Below are positions 52,497 through 60,037 of a stretch of 64,000 bases of DNA, one piece after another. The translations under genes and the position numbers were made by a program. The DNA is from Chitinophaga horti. GTDB lineage: Bacteria > Bacteroidota > Bacteroidia > Chitinophagales > Chitinophagaceae. The stretch lies in contig NZ_CP107006.1 of the NCBI RefSeq assembly GCF_022867795.2, positions 3,472,001-3,536,000 of the forward strand. Direction: 5' to 3'. The notes below the pieces were generated by a model, which was given only the letters and a program-made list of their open reading frames with translations, was not told where the DNA came from and did no database searches. How positions within the stretch are numbered: position 1 is the first letter of the stretch; every line of letters starts with the position of its first letter.

Positions 52497-53069
52497 TTAG
52501 AGAGACCACCACCACAGGAGCAGCAGTGGTAAAAACACGCCATGCTCCGCAAGATAGTCCCGGATACTTTTCAACGCACGGCTCAGTGTATTCTTTACAG
52601 TTTGCAGCGACAGGCCCAGTGTTTCCGCGATTTCGGGCAGCTTCAGCCCATCTCTGCGGCTCAGCAGGTAAATCTTTTGCGCCTGGGGCGACAACCCTGC
52701 CACCGCCTCGTTTACCAGCCGGGAAGTCTCCCGGAAATCGAGCTGCTGGTCTTCTGCGGCCGCTTCAGGCACTATTTCATGGCGGCGCTTTGTGGCTTCC
52801 TTGCGCAAATACCCAAAACAGTCATGAAAAGTGATGCGTAATATCCAGGAACGCGGATTTTCAATATCGGGCAGTTTATCACGCGAAAGCCAGATTTTAA
52901 AAAACACATCCTGCAAAATATCTTCTATGATATGATCGGTGGTGGTAAGTTTGTAAATGAGCGGACGAAGCAGCGGGGTATAGCGATGGAACAGTTCGCG
53001 GAAGGCAGCCTGATCGCCGCCTGCAATCTGCAGGAATAAATGTTTCTCGATATCTGTAGTATGATGCAT
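52497..53069 (-). CDS. ECF RNA polymerase sigma factor
   Basis: 190 residues. Region 2 (AAFRELFHRYTPLLRPLIYKLTTTDHIIEDILQDVFFKIWLSRDKLPDIENPRSWILRITFHDCFGYLRKE) and region 4 (LSPQAQKIYLLSRRDGLKLPEIAETLGLSLQTVKNTLSRALKSIRDYLAEHG) are clear. The extreme C-terminus is a hydrophobic tail with three Trp (FLPLLLLWWWSL). It heads the operon ECF-FecR-SusC-SusD-TlpA, which runs without strand change from 53069 to 44945. Confidence 0.93.
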   Translation of the reverse strand: MHHTTDIEKHLFLQIAGGDQAAFRELFHRYTPLLRPLIYKLTTTDHIIEDILQDVFFKIWLSRDKLPDIENPRSWILRITFHDCFGYLRKEATKRRHEIVPEAAAEDQQLDFRETSRLVNEAVAGLSPQAQKIYLLSRRDGLKLPEIAETLGLSLQTVKNTLSRALKSIRDYLAEHGVFLPLLLLWWWSL

Positions 53070-53186
53070 GCCCTCCCCTACGCTTATGGTTGATATGGGG
53101 CTAAAAATAAAAAATCCCCGCCAGTTTTTATCCCGAGGTTTTATTCCGGCACAAAGCGCATGAATGGCGGCAGTTTGAAGATAGCG

Positions 53187-54101
53187 CTAGGAGACCATTT
53201 CCCTCTCCCACTTTTCCTCAAATAGCTTTTTTAATTGCGCTAATTCTTTTTGATACATGGTGTTTTTTCTCGTTCCAAAGTACAGCGTATTTTCCCAGGG
53301 GTGGTTTCCGTGCCAGACCAGTTTTATCTTTCCGGCATCCAATGCCTCGTGGCAAAGAAAGTCTGGCACAACGGAGAAGCCCTCGTTATCGCTCAGGCAG
53401 CGAATGATAGAACTTATATTAGGAACAATGAAGTTCGGGCTGAAATCAGGGTGTTCATTAAAATTCTTAGACCAGAAGTTTTTCAGGTGTTCGGTATCGC
53501 CAGCCGTGCTATACCATAACCGTCCCTTCAAAAATTCCTTCGCACCGTCCATATTACCCTTATCCAATAAACGTTCAAGTTTGGACGTGTTTGTATTACC
53601 GCCGGCAATCAGTACGATCCTCTCTTTGGAAAACGGTTCGTAAACGATGTTTTGTTGATTGCCCGTCTGTGGTGTAACGATCATGTCCAGCAGGCCATTG
53701 TCCAGGTCCGACTGCATCTGCGGGTAAAGCCCGAATTTGATGATGAGGTTAAAAGGCAGGCTTGCCACATGTTCCTCCAACGTGTACTGGAACGTTTCAA
53801 AACACATCCCTACGCTGACGGTCGCCCTTTCGGGCTGTGAACGGCGATGAAAATGCTGCTCGGCATTCTCCAGCTTTTTAAGCGGTTCCAGGATAAAATT
53901 GTAAAGGAATTTGCCCTTTTCTGTCGGTACCATCTTTCGCGGGGATCGGTCGAACAGTTTATATCCGGCATATGCTTCCAGCGAATTGAGGTGCAGGCTT
54001 ACGCCAGGTTGCGAAATAAACAAGGCCTGCGCTGCGGCAGACAAAGTACCCGTTTCATATATGGCCTTGAAAGTCCTGAGCCATTCTAAATTCCACTGCA
54101 T
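53187..54101 (-). CDS. LysR-family transcriptional regulator
   Basis: 304 residues from the ATG at 54101 (MQWNLEWLRTFKAI). The frame is open to 54131, but that start would include the promoter -7 box. N-terminal winged HTH (TFKAIYETGTLSAAAQALFISQPGVSLHLNSLEAYAGYKLFDRS) and a C-terminal substrate-binding domain (VSVGMCFETFQYTLEE...). LysR proteins commonly control a divergent gene, here the aldo/keto reductase at 54241. The 139-bp gap contains AT-rich dyads around 54180-54200 that could be operators. The inducer is unknown. Confidence 0.92.
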   Translation of the reverse strand: MQWNLEWLRTFKAIYETGTLSAAAQALFISQPGVSLHLNSLEAYAGYKLFDRSPRKMVPTEKGKFLYNFILEPLKKLENAEQHFHRRSQPERATVSVGMCFETFQYTLEEHVASLPFNLIIKFGLYPQMQSDLDNGLLDMIVTPQTGNQQNIVYEPFSKERIVLIAGGNTNTSKLERLLDKGNMDGAKEFLKGRLWYSTAGDTEHLKNFWSKNFNEHPDFSPNFIVPNISSIIRCLSDNEGFSVVPDFLCHEALDAGKIKLVWHGNHPWENTLYFGTRKNTMYQKELAQLKKLFEEKWEREMVS

Positions 54102-54120
54102 ATCTATTACTTTTCTGATA

Positions 54121-54128
54121 CAAAGGTA
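54121..54128 (-). promoter_or_regulatory. -7 promoter element (TACCTTTG) for the lysR gene
   Basis: Exact TAnnTTTG on the minus strand, 19 bp before the ATG at 54101; it supports that start. Confidence 0.55.
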
Positions 54129-54240
54129 CAACTTAAACTATTTTCATATTCTACAAATATGATAGACATTTGAAAGATCAATTATAAAAATTATAATTAT
54201 TATCTCTGGGGATGATAAATCACAATTAAATCTCAGTAAG

Positions 54241-55239
54241 ATGGATTACAGGAAATTAGGTAATTCCGGTTTGAAAGTGCCTATGCTTAGTTTAGGCACC
54301 GGAACGTTCGGAGGCACCAATGAGTTCTTCGGACGGTGGGGGAAAACAGATGTAAAAGAAGCCTCACGATTGATAGACATTAGCCTGGAAAGAGGTGTAA
54401 ACTTCTTCGATACCGCTGACGTATATTCATCTGGTGCTTCGGAAGAAATATTGGGACAGGCAGTAAAAGGGAAAAGACATCATACTATCATCGCGACAAA
54501 GGGATCCTTCGCCATGAGTGATCGCATAAACGATAAAGGTTCGTCCCGTTACCATATCATAAACGCTGTTAGCGACAGCCTGAAACGTTTAGATACCGAC
54601 TATATCGATGTGTACTTCATGCACGGCTTTGATAGTCAGACTCCTGTTGAGGAAACCCTGAGAACGTTAGATCACCTGGTAGCAAGTGGCAAAGTAAGAT
54701 ACATCGGCTGTTCCAATTTTGCCGCCTGGCAGTTGATGAAATCATTGTCTGTTTCAGAAAAATACAATCTGGAAAAGTATGTTATCTATCAAGGTTACTA
54801 TTCCCTGATAGGCCGGGATTACGAACAGGAATTGAAGCCATTAATAAAAGACCAGCATTTAGGCTTAATGGTATGGAGCCCACTCGGCTGGGGCAGACTT
54901 ACCGGGAAGATAAAACGAAATCAACCTATAGCCGCAGGCCGGATACAGTCGGGTGGTGCAGTAGGCTCACCACCCGTTGATGACGAGTTTTTATACACCG
55001 TCGTCGATGCGCTGGAACGGATCGCCAACGAAACAGGCAAGACCATATCACAGGTTGCCATCAACTGGCTCATACAACAGGAAACCGTTTCCAACATTGT
55101 TGTTGGTGCCAGAAATGAGCAGCAGCTTATAGAAAACCTGGATGCTGTCGGATGGTCTTTGACGCCGGAACAGCTTGCGGAGCTGAATGCAGTCAGTGAT
55201 CAAACGCCGATTTATCCGCATTGGGTTGGGGAGCGGTAA
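54241..55239 (+). CDS. Aldo/keto reductase
   Basis: 332 residues forming an NADPH-type (beta/alpha)8 barrel. It has the catalytic-site signatures FDTADVYSSGASEEILGQAV (Asp and Tyr), IIATKG (Lys), YFMHGFD (His) and IGCSNFAAWQL. The C-terminal NADPH loop is SNIVVGARNEQQLIENLDA. The length and GCSNF pattern fit the YajO/Tas-like potassium-channel-beta subgroup. It probably reduces aldehydes or ketones in the cytoplasm. The gene is divergent from the LysR gene and likely its target. Confidence 0.93.
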   Translation: MDYRKLGNSGLKVPMLSLGTGTFGGTNEFFGRWGKTDVKEASRLIDISLERGVNFFDTADVYSSGASEEILGQAVKGKRHHTIIATKGSFAMSDRINDKGSSRYHIINAVSDSLKRLDTDYIDVYFMHGFDSQTPVEETLRTLDHLVASGKVRYIGCSNFAAWQLMKSLSVSEKYNLEKYVIYQGYYSLIGRDYEQELKPLIKDQHLGLMVWSPLGWGRLTGKIKRNQPIAAGRIQSGGAVGSPPVDDEFLYTVVDALERIANETGKTISQVAINWLIQQETVSNIVVGARNEQQLIENLDAVGWSLTPEQLAELNAVSDQTPIYPHWVGER

Positions 55240-55271
55240 TGGTGTAATTGCCCCGAAACGATTACCTCAAA

Positions 55272-56540
55272 TCAATTAGAGATATCTGCTTTTGACCGGT
55301 CGAACGGCGTGAAGCTGCTTACTATTCCATCAGGCGTGAGTTTGCGGATCACGCTGTTCTTCCTGTCTACGATAAAGAGATTGCCTTTGCTATCGTATGC
55401 CATGCAAGCCGGAAAATTGAAAAGGGCTGTGAGCGCTTTACCGTCCTTATGCCCTTCTTCCGCAAAGCCCCCGATATTTTTCCCGCAATCTGCGATAGCT
55501 CCATTCCCCGCCAGGGTGATCACTTTCCCGTCAGCAATTTTGGTGATGCGATGGCTCCTGTTATCGGCATAAACGATATCTCCTTTCTTATCAATTATCA
55601 GGTATCCGGGGTCGAATAATTCAGCCTTGCTGGTATCGCCGGTAGTGTAAACAGGGCACCAATCTCTTTTGTAAGGCTTACCGGCCATGGTGCTCACCTG
55701 CATTGTTTTTGTATTTAGCTTCCTGACTGCGCGGCTGATCCCACCCCCGGAAAAGATGATGTTGTCGTCCTTGTCAACGGACATGCCAGACAGGCAAAGC
55801 AGCAGATACTGGCCATCACTGTTTTTAAGAGTGGTTACTTTGCCATTGCTAACCTTGCGGATAATGCACCAGTAATCCCAGCCGCCGTCTGTCCTTAGCT
55901 TTGCTGGAATGCCAGGTTCAAAAGCTACCTGGCCGGTTTTCACACCACCCACGCTCTTCAGGCAACTCGAGGCAACATCTGCAAAATAGATATCCCCGTT
56001 GCTGCCGATCGCCGCGCTTCTGAAGCTATTGAATTTTGCAGCCTTCACATCGCCGTCTTCGAAGCCACCATAATTTTTATCGCCTCCATAATACTCGATC
56101 TCACAATTTCCGTTGACCACTTTCAATTTATTGATAGTGCTTCCGTACATATAGAACATATTATCGTTCCTGTCAATAACGATCTGACTCCCGCCGATGT
56201 TATGTATCCGCTTTACGGTTCCATCAGGAGTGATCATTACCGTACCATCCCTGTCTATCACGTACATATTGTCTTTACTGTCAATTGCCAGGTAGGCGGG
56301 GCGATTCACCACGTTGGCTTCCGGCGGGAATGATAGAGGAGCGGCAGCACCTTCCTTTGTTTTATCCACCGATTTGTCGCCTGGCTTCTGCACTGTTTTT
56401 TCCGCATTTTTGTCCAGTGATTTATCTATTGACTGCTGAACCGCGCTGTTTACTTTGTCTGTTATCTTTTTCAATAACTGGGCCTGAAGGGGTGCGGTAA
56501 CAATCATGGTAGCAGCCAGCAGGAGGATAAGCTTTTTCAT
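55272..56540 (-). CDS. Exported NHL-type beta-propeller protein
   Basis: 422 residues with a signal peptide (to about LQAQ). A Lys/Asp-rich helical segment follows (VNSAVQQSIDKSLDKNAEKTVQKPGDKSVDKTKEG). The body has repeated NHL-like blades: PAYLAIDSKDNMYVIDRDGTVMIT, SQIVIDRNDNMFYMYG, GSNGDIYFADVASSCLKSV, YLIIDKKGDIVYADNRSHRITKIADGKVITLAGNG, MAYDSKGNLFIVDRKNSVIRKLTPDG. Such propellers are ligand or protein platforms in the periplasm or on the surface. No catalytic motif is visible and the role is unknown. Confidence 0.85.
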   Translation of the reverse strand: MKKLILLLAATMIVTAPLQAQLLKKITDKVNSAVQQSIDKSLDKNAEKTVQKPGDKSVDKTKEGAAAPLSFPPEANVVNRPAYLAIDSKDNMYVIDRDGTVMITPDGTVKRIHNIGGSQIVIDRNDNMFYMYGSTINKLKVVNGNCEIEYYGGDKNYGGFEDGDVKAAKFNSFRSAAIGSNGDIYFADVASSCLKSVGGVKTGQVAFEPGIPAKLRTDGGWDYWCIIRKVSNGKVTTLKNSDGQYLLLCLSGMSVDKDDNIIFSGGGISRAVRKLNTKTMQVSTMAGKPYKRDWCPVYTTGDTSKAELFDPGYLIIDKKGDIVYADNRSHRITKIADGKVITLAGNGAIADCGKNIGGFAEEGHKDGKALTALFNFPACMAYDSKGNLFIVDRKNSVIRKLTPDGIVSSFTPFDRSKADISN

Positions 56541-56857
56541 TATCGTATATTTTTTTCAGATCAAATTTCCCCCGAAATACAGAGGCGGGGCATCCCCTGA
56601 AAAGGGGAATTTGAAGTATGCAATGATGCAGAAAGGAACGGGGAGTGAAATGCAGCGGGGGCTAACGAAGGGTCAGGCGTTTATCAATCAGTGGTAGAAG
56701 TAGGCATGAGGGCGAGGGAAAAGAGACAGGGGTGATAGAAAAGGATAAAGGCTTGTAATCAGGTGATTACAAGCCTTGGTTGGTGCCCGGTGGCGGAATG
56801 TTTTCGAACCAGTTTGTGCAGATGATCAGCGATTTAATTCAAAAAAAGCCGCCCTAA
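56541..56857. other. 317-bp intergenic region with one perfect hairpin
   Basis: AAGGCTTGTAATC (56748-56760) and GATTACAAGCCTT (56765-56777) form a perfect 13-bp stem with loop AGGT. On the minus strand it is followed by TTTATCC, so it may terminate the PAP2 gene transcript. The rest, including a tRNA-3'-end-like stretch at 56781-56810, holds nothing I can support. Confidence 0.7.
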
Positions 56858-57553
56858 TTAACCCTTAAAAACGGCAGCTAGATCGCCACTTCGTCTTTTT
56901 CCCCACTTATATTTATGCGTCCAATAAGCCACTTTTATCGACAATATCCCAATTCCTGCTCCCAGCAATACATCCGAAATGTAATGTCGGTTGTTCGCCA
57001 TGCGGAGCGCCCCTACTGAACTGGCGAGTCCATACGCTGCATATGGCATCCACCTGAAGCGGTGCTTATATTCTTCCACCAGGAACGTAGCCGCCGCAAA
57101 AGCCTGGGCAGTATGCCCAGAGGGAAAAGAGGTAAACGCGGAGCCATCTGGGCGAAGCTGGTGGGTATAGGTCTTCAGTATATGTACCGTCGCAAGCATC
57201 AATAGTTCCCCCTTTAAAAGTATTCCCGTCCGGTTACCAATATCATTTTTAGACGGGATACCCATTGCGTCCAGACCATAGGCTATAACAAGCGGCGAAA
57301 ATTGGAGATAGTCATCTATGCTGGTGTGAAACCCGGCAATGTGCTCATTTCTTTCCTCAACAATCTCGTTTTTTACAGATTCTTTACCGTTACCATTGGA
57401 CGCCACACCCATCACGCTTAATGTAAGCGGTGCCCGTAGCTGCCGGAAACTGAACTTCAAATGAGGATGATATCGCAGGCTGTCCAACGCCTGCCCGCGC
57501 GCCATCAAAGCAGTAAAAGAAATCATAAGACAAGACATCCACTTTTTTATCAT
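56858..57553 (-). CDS. PAP2-family phosphatase, exported
   Basis: 231 residues from the ATG at 57553 (MIKKWMSCLM); an upstream ATG at 57577 is less likely. Signal-peptide-like N-terminus. The three PAP2 motifs are present: KTYTHQLRP, PSGHTAQAFA, and LRMANNRHYISD, with catalytic His in PSGH and in NNRHYISD. The family removes phosphate from lipids (undecaprenyl pyrophosphate, lipid A, phosphatidates) on the periplasmic side. It is divergent from the two-component genes at 57737 and may be part of the same envelope response, as PAP2 genes beside OmpR-type systems often are. Confidence 0.9.
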   Translation of the reverse strand: MIKKWMSCLMISFTALMARGQALDSLRYHPHLKFSFRQLRAPLTLSVMGVASNGNGKESVKNEIVEERNEHIAGFHTSIDDYLQFSPLVIAYGLDAMGIPSKNDIGNRTGILLKGELLMLATVHILKTYTHQLRPDGSAFTSFPSGHTAQAFAAATFLVEEYKHRFRWMPYAAYGLASSVGALRMANNRHYISDVLLGAGIGILSIKVAYWTHKYKWGKRRSGDLAAVFKG

Positions 57554-57736
57554 CGTTAGTTGTTTAACAGGATGCAAAAATGAACTACGATTTGGAGATA
57601 ATTCTGTATCGTAATTTAGATTTTTCCGCTTTATTTATTTTATATAAATTGATATTCAATTATTTGTGTCTTTTTTGGTGACAATTTGAACAGCCAGGTA
57701 CAGGAAGAAAACAGAATTACACCATAATTTTATTGC

Positions 57737-58411
57737 ATGAAAATTCTAATCATCGAGGACGAAATAGAGTTGGCAAAGAGCATGGGAACCTACCTTTCAG
57801 ACGAAAGCTATCTATGTGAATATGCCGCCAATTATGCGGAAGCCCTGGAACGTATTGATTTGTTTGAGTATGATTGCATCTTGCTTGACCTGATGCTGCC
57901 CGGCGGGGACGGCTTCCAGATTCTGGAAGAGCTGAAACGGCAAAAGAAAAACGACGGGGTGATTATCATTTCTGCTAAAAACTCCATGGATGATAAAATA
58001 AATGGGCTTCGGATTGGGGCTGACGATTACCTCGCAAAACCCTTTCATCTGCCAGAACTGGCTGCACGCGTGTACTCGATTATCCGGCGGAAAAGTTTCG
58101 GTAGTACAAACGTTATCGAGCAAAATGAAATTAGGGTGGATGTACTGGGCAAAGCCGTTACCGTTGAAGGAAAGCAAATGGTACTTACAAAAAAGGAGTT
58201 CGACCTGTTGATGTATTTCATCGTGAATAAAAACCGTGTCATATCAAAAGCGGCGCTGGCCGAGCACCTTTCCGGCGACGTGGCTGCATTATTCGATAGC
58301 TACGATTTCGTTTACTCCCACATCAAAAATCTAAAACGCAAGCTTAACGACGCCGGAGTAGGTCATTATCTTAAAACCATGTACGGAAGCGGTTATAAAT
58401 GGGAAATATGA
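57737..58411 (+). CDS. OmpR/PhoB-family response regulator
   Basis: 224 residues. Receiver domain with acidic pocket (IIEDE), phosphoacceptor Asp in YDCILLDLMLPGGDGF, Ser/Thr switch region (VIIISAKN) and Lys in ADDYLAKPFHLPEL. The C-terminal winged-helix DNA-binding domain contains LTKKEFDLLMYFIVNKNRVISKAALAEHL and VYSHIKNLKRKL...GSGYKWEI. It binds direct repeats as a dimer; a candidate site lies upstream of the receptor gene at 62491-62510. Its stop overlaps the kinase start. Confidence 0.95.
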   Translation: MKILIIEDEIELAKSMGTYLSDESYLCEYAANYAEALERIDLFEYDCILLDLMLPGGDGFQILEELKRQKKNDGVIIISAKNSMDDKINGLRIGADDYLAKPFHLPELAARVYSIIRRKSFGSTNVIEQNEIRVDVLGKAVTVEGKQMVLTKKEFDLLMYFIVNKNRVISKAALAEHLSGDVAALFDSYDFVYSHIKNLKRKLNDAGVGHYLKTMYGSGYKWEI

Positions 58412-59478
58412 GCAAACTGCTGAATTATTCGTTGAAACGGATTGTAATTTGTGCTGCTGCAGTGTTGGTTTGCGTGATACCAATTTACTACGTGGCCCTC
58501 AGCCGCCTGTGGCAATATGAACTCGATGAGCATAATGTCATTATAACGCCGGAAGCCGGGCGAGAGGATAAGCTGCTGATCATTGGTGCGGTTACACTCC
58601 TAAGCGCATTGTTTTTCGCGGTGTTGCTCCTGGCATTAATTCTGGTGAACCGGATATTATCACGGGGCATGTGGCGGCCGTTCTATCAAACCCTACAACA
58701 GATTAGGCAATTTGATTTGGAAAATCCAGACAATATTCAATTTGATAAAACCAATATAGCTGAATTTGACGAACTCAACGAAAGCCTAAGAAAATTACTA
58801 CAGGCTAACATCGCTGCATACAACCAGCAAAAGGAATTTGCCGACAACGCATCGCACGAATTACAGACCCCGTTGGCCATTGCCCAGTCGAAGCTGGAAC
58901 TGCTTTCCCAGAGTAAAGCCCTAGACAACGAGGAATACAGCCTCATTGAAGCGGCTCAGTCTGCCCTCACCAGGGCGGGCCGCATCAATAAAAACCTGCT
59001 GTTGCTTACCAAAATTGAAAACAAACAGTTTGCGGATAAAGAAGTGATTGGTCTTAGAGAACTTCTAAATGAACTTTGTGTTCAGTTTTCACCGTTTTTT
59101 GAAGAAAAGGGCAGCGAGCTGAAGGTAACTATCAATGCAGAACCAACCGTAAATGGCAATAAAATACTGCTGGAAATCCTCATAGGCAACCTGATAACCA
59201 ATGCCATTCGGCATACCCTGCTGCCGGGTAACATTTATGTGACCCTGGCGGCCGGCCGCCTTACGGTTTCCAATCCCGGGGCGGAATCGCTTAACAAAGC
59301 CCAGCTATTCAAGCGCTTTGCCTCTGCCTCGCATAATTTGCCCGGCACCGGTTTGGGGCTGGCGATTGTCAAGCAAATCGTGATGCGTTATCAATGGAAT
59401 GTGGATTATGATTTCGCGGAAGGATATCACCATTTTATTTTGTGTTTTTCAAAGCTTAAGGAAGTAACAGCACAATAG
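58408..59478 (+). CDS. Sensor histidine kinase
   Basis: 356 residues from the ATG at 58408, which overlaps the regulator stop (ATGA); an ATG at 58399 is also in frame. Two membrane helices (IVICAAAVLVCVIPIYYVAL and LLIIGAVTLLSALFFAVLLLALILV) enclose a short periplasmic loop of about 30 residues, too small for a ligand-binding domain. H-box DNASHELQTPLAIAQSKLELL, N-box LITNAIRHTLLPG and G-box GTGLGLAIVKQIV are intact. It likely senses a membrane or lipid state and phosphorylates the regulator encoded just upstream. Confidence 0.94.
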   Translation: MSKLLNYSLKRIVICAAAVLVCVIPIYYVALSRLWQYELDEHNVIITPEAGREDKLLIIGAVTLLSALFFAVLLLALILVNRILSRGMWRPFYQTLQQIRQFDLENPDNIQFDKTNIAEFDELNESLRKLLQANIAAYNQQKEFADNASHELQTPLAIAQSKLELLSQSKALDNEEYSLIEAAQSALTRAGRINKNLLLLTKIENKQFADKEVIGLRELLNELCVQFSPFFEEKGSELKVTINAEPTVNGNKILLEILIGNLITNAIRHTLLPGNIYVTLAAGRLTVSNPGAESLNKAQLFKRFASASHNLPGTGLGLAIVKQIVMRYQWNVDYDFAEGYHHFILCFSKLKEVTAQ

Positions 59479-59872
59479 TTCCAAGTATAATAAGTTCGGC
59501 CCCCAGTGCCATTTTTTAAGTTAGTGTTTCGCCCAGAAAAACAATGGCGAACAATAGCGTTAGTGCCACGCTCAGTTTGTCTACTGGGGCCACCTGTGAT
59601 AACTTACCCACCTGTATCGCCTTAAAATAAAATAGCCATGAAAGTCCGGTGGCCAGACCAGAAACAAGGAGGGAATAAACGCCCTGCTTCGAGAGGGCGC
59701 CTAGTCCTTTTGCTTCTCCACGCAGGAGTGTAATTGTGCAGGCCAAAATAAGTATTACCATCGTGCGGATGCAGGTAGCGAGATTGGAATTGATACTCAC
59801 TACACCGACTTTCGTAAAAACGGCAGTCATAGCAGCAAACAGCGCCGACAATAAAGCATACATCCACCACAT
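59456..59872 (-). pseudogene. EamA-family transporter gene interrupted by an in-frame stop
   Basis: The intact part (59872-59519) encodes 118 residues of a single EamA/DMT domain (MWWMYALLSALFAAMTAVFTK, NLATCIRTMVILILA, GLATGLSWLFYFKAIQVGKLSQVAPVDKLSVAL, LGETLT). It then meets TAA (59518-59516). The same frame continues for 19 codons (KMALGAELIILGTIVLLLP) to a second TAA at 59458-59456. That tail looks like the missing last helix of the usual protein of about 138 residues, where a Trp codon is expected at the stop position. It is probably a degraded multidrug/metabolite exporter gene. It overlaps the 3' end of the kinase gene. A sequencing error cannot be excluded. Confidence 0.75.
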
Positions 59873-60033
59873 AACATTAATGTTGTTGCAGCCAACGCAA
59901 ATTTTCCGCTTTTTGTTCCGAAAGCTTTCGCTGGCAATACACTGTAAAGAAAATGATGTTTTTTCATAAACGCGATAGATCGCTCCCGCTTATCCGACTG
60001 GCCTATTTCACGAAGCATCCGTTTCCATTCCAT
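59827..60033 (-). CDS. Possible small protein between receptor and EamA genes (weak)
   Basis: 68 codons beginning 4 nt after the receptor stop, with a basic, protein-like N-terminal half (MEWKRMLREIGQSDKRERSI, KKHHFLYSVLPAKAFGTKSG). The last 15 codons overlap the EamA start and read Cys-rich, so the true end is doubtful. It matches nothing I know. It may be a real operon member or a remnant. Position is the only contextual support. Confidence 0.3.
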   Translation of the reverse strand: MEWKRMLREIGQSDKRERSIAFMKKHHFLYSVLPAKAFGTKSGKFALAATTLMLCGGCMLYCRRCLLL

Positions 60034-60037
60034 TTTG

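Noticed and set aside
56781..56830. Stretch resembling a tRNA 3' end on the minus strand (TTCGAACC...GGCACCA-like)
   Set aside because: The T-stem does not pair and no matching 5' acceptor arm exists within tRNA distance, so it is neither a tRNA nor a convincing attachment-site scar.
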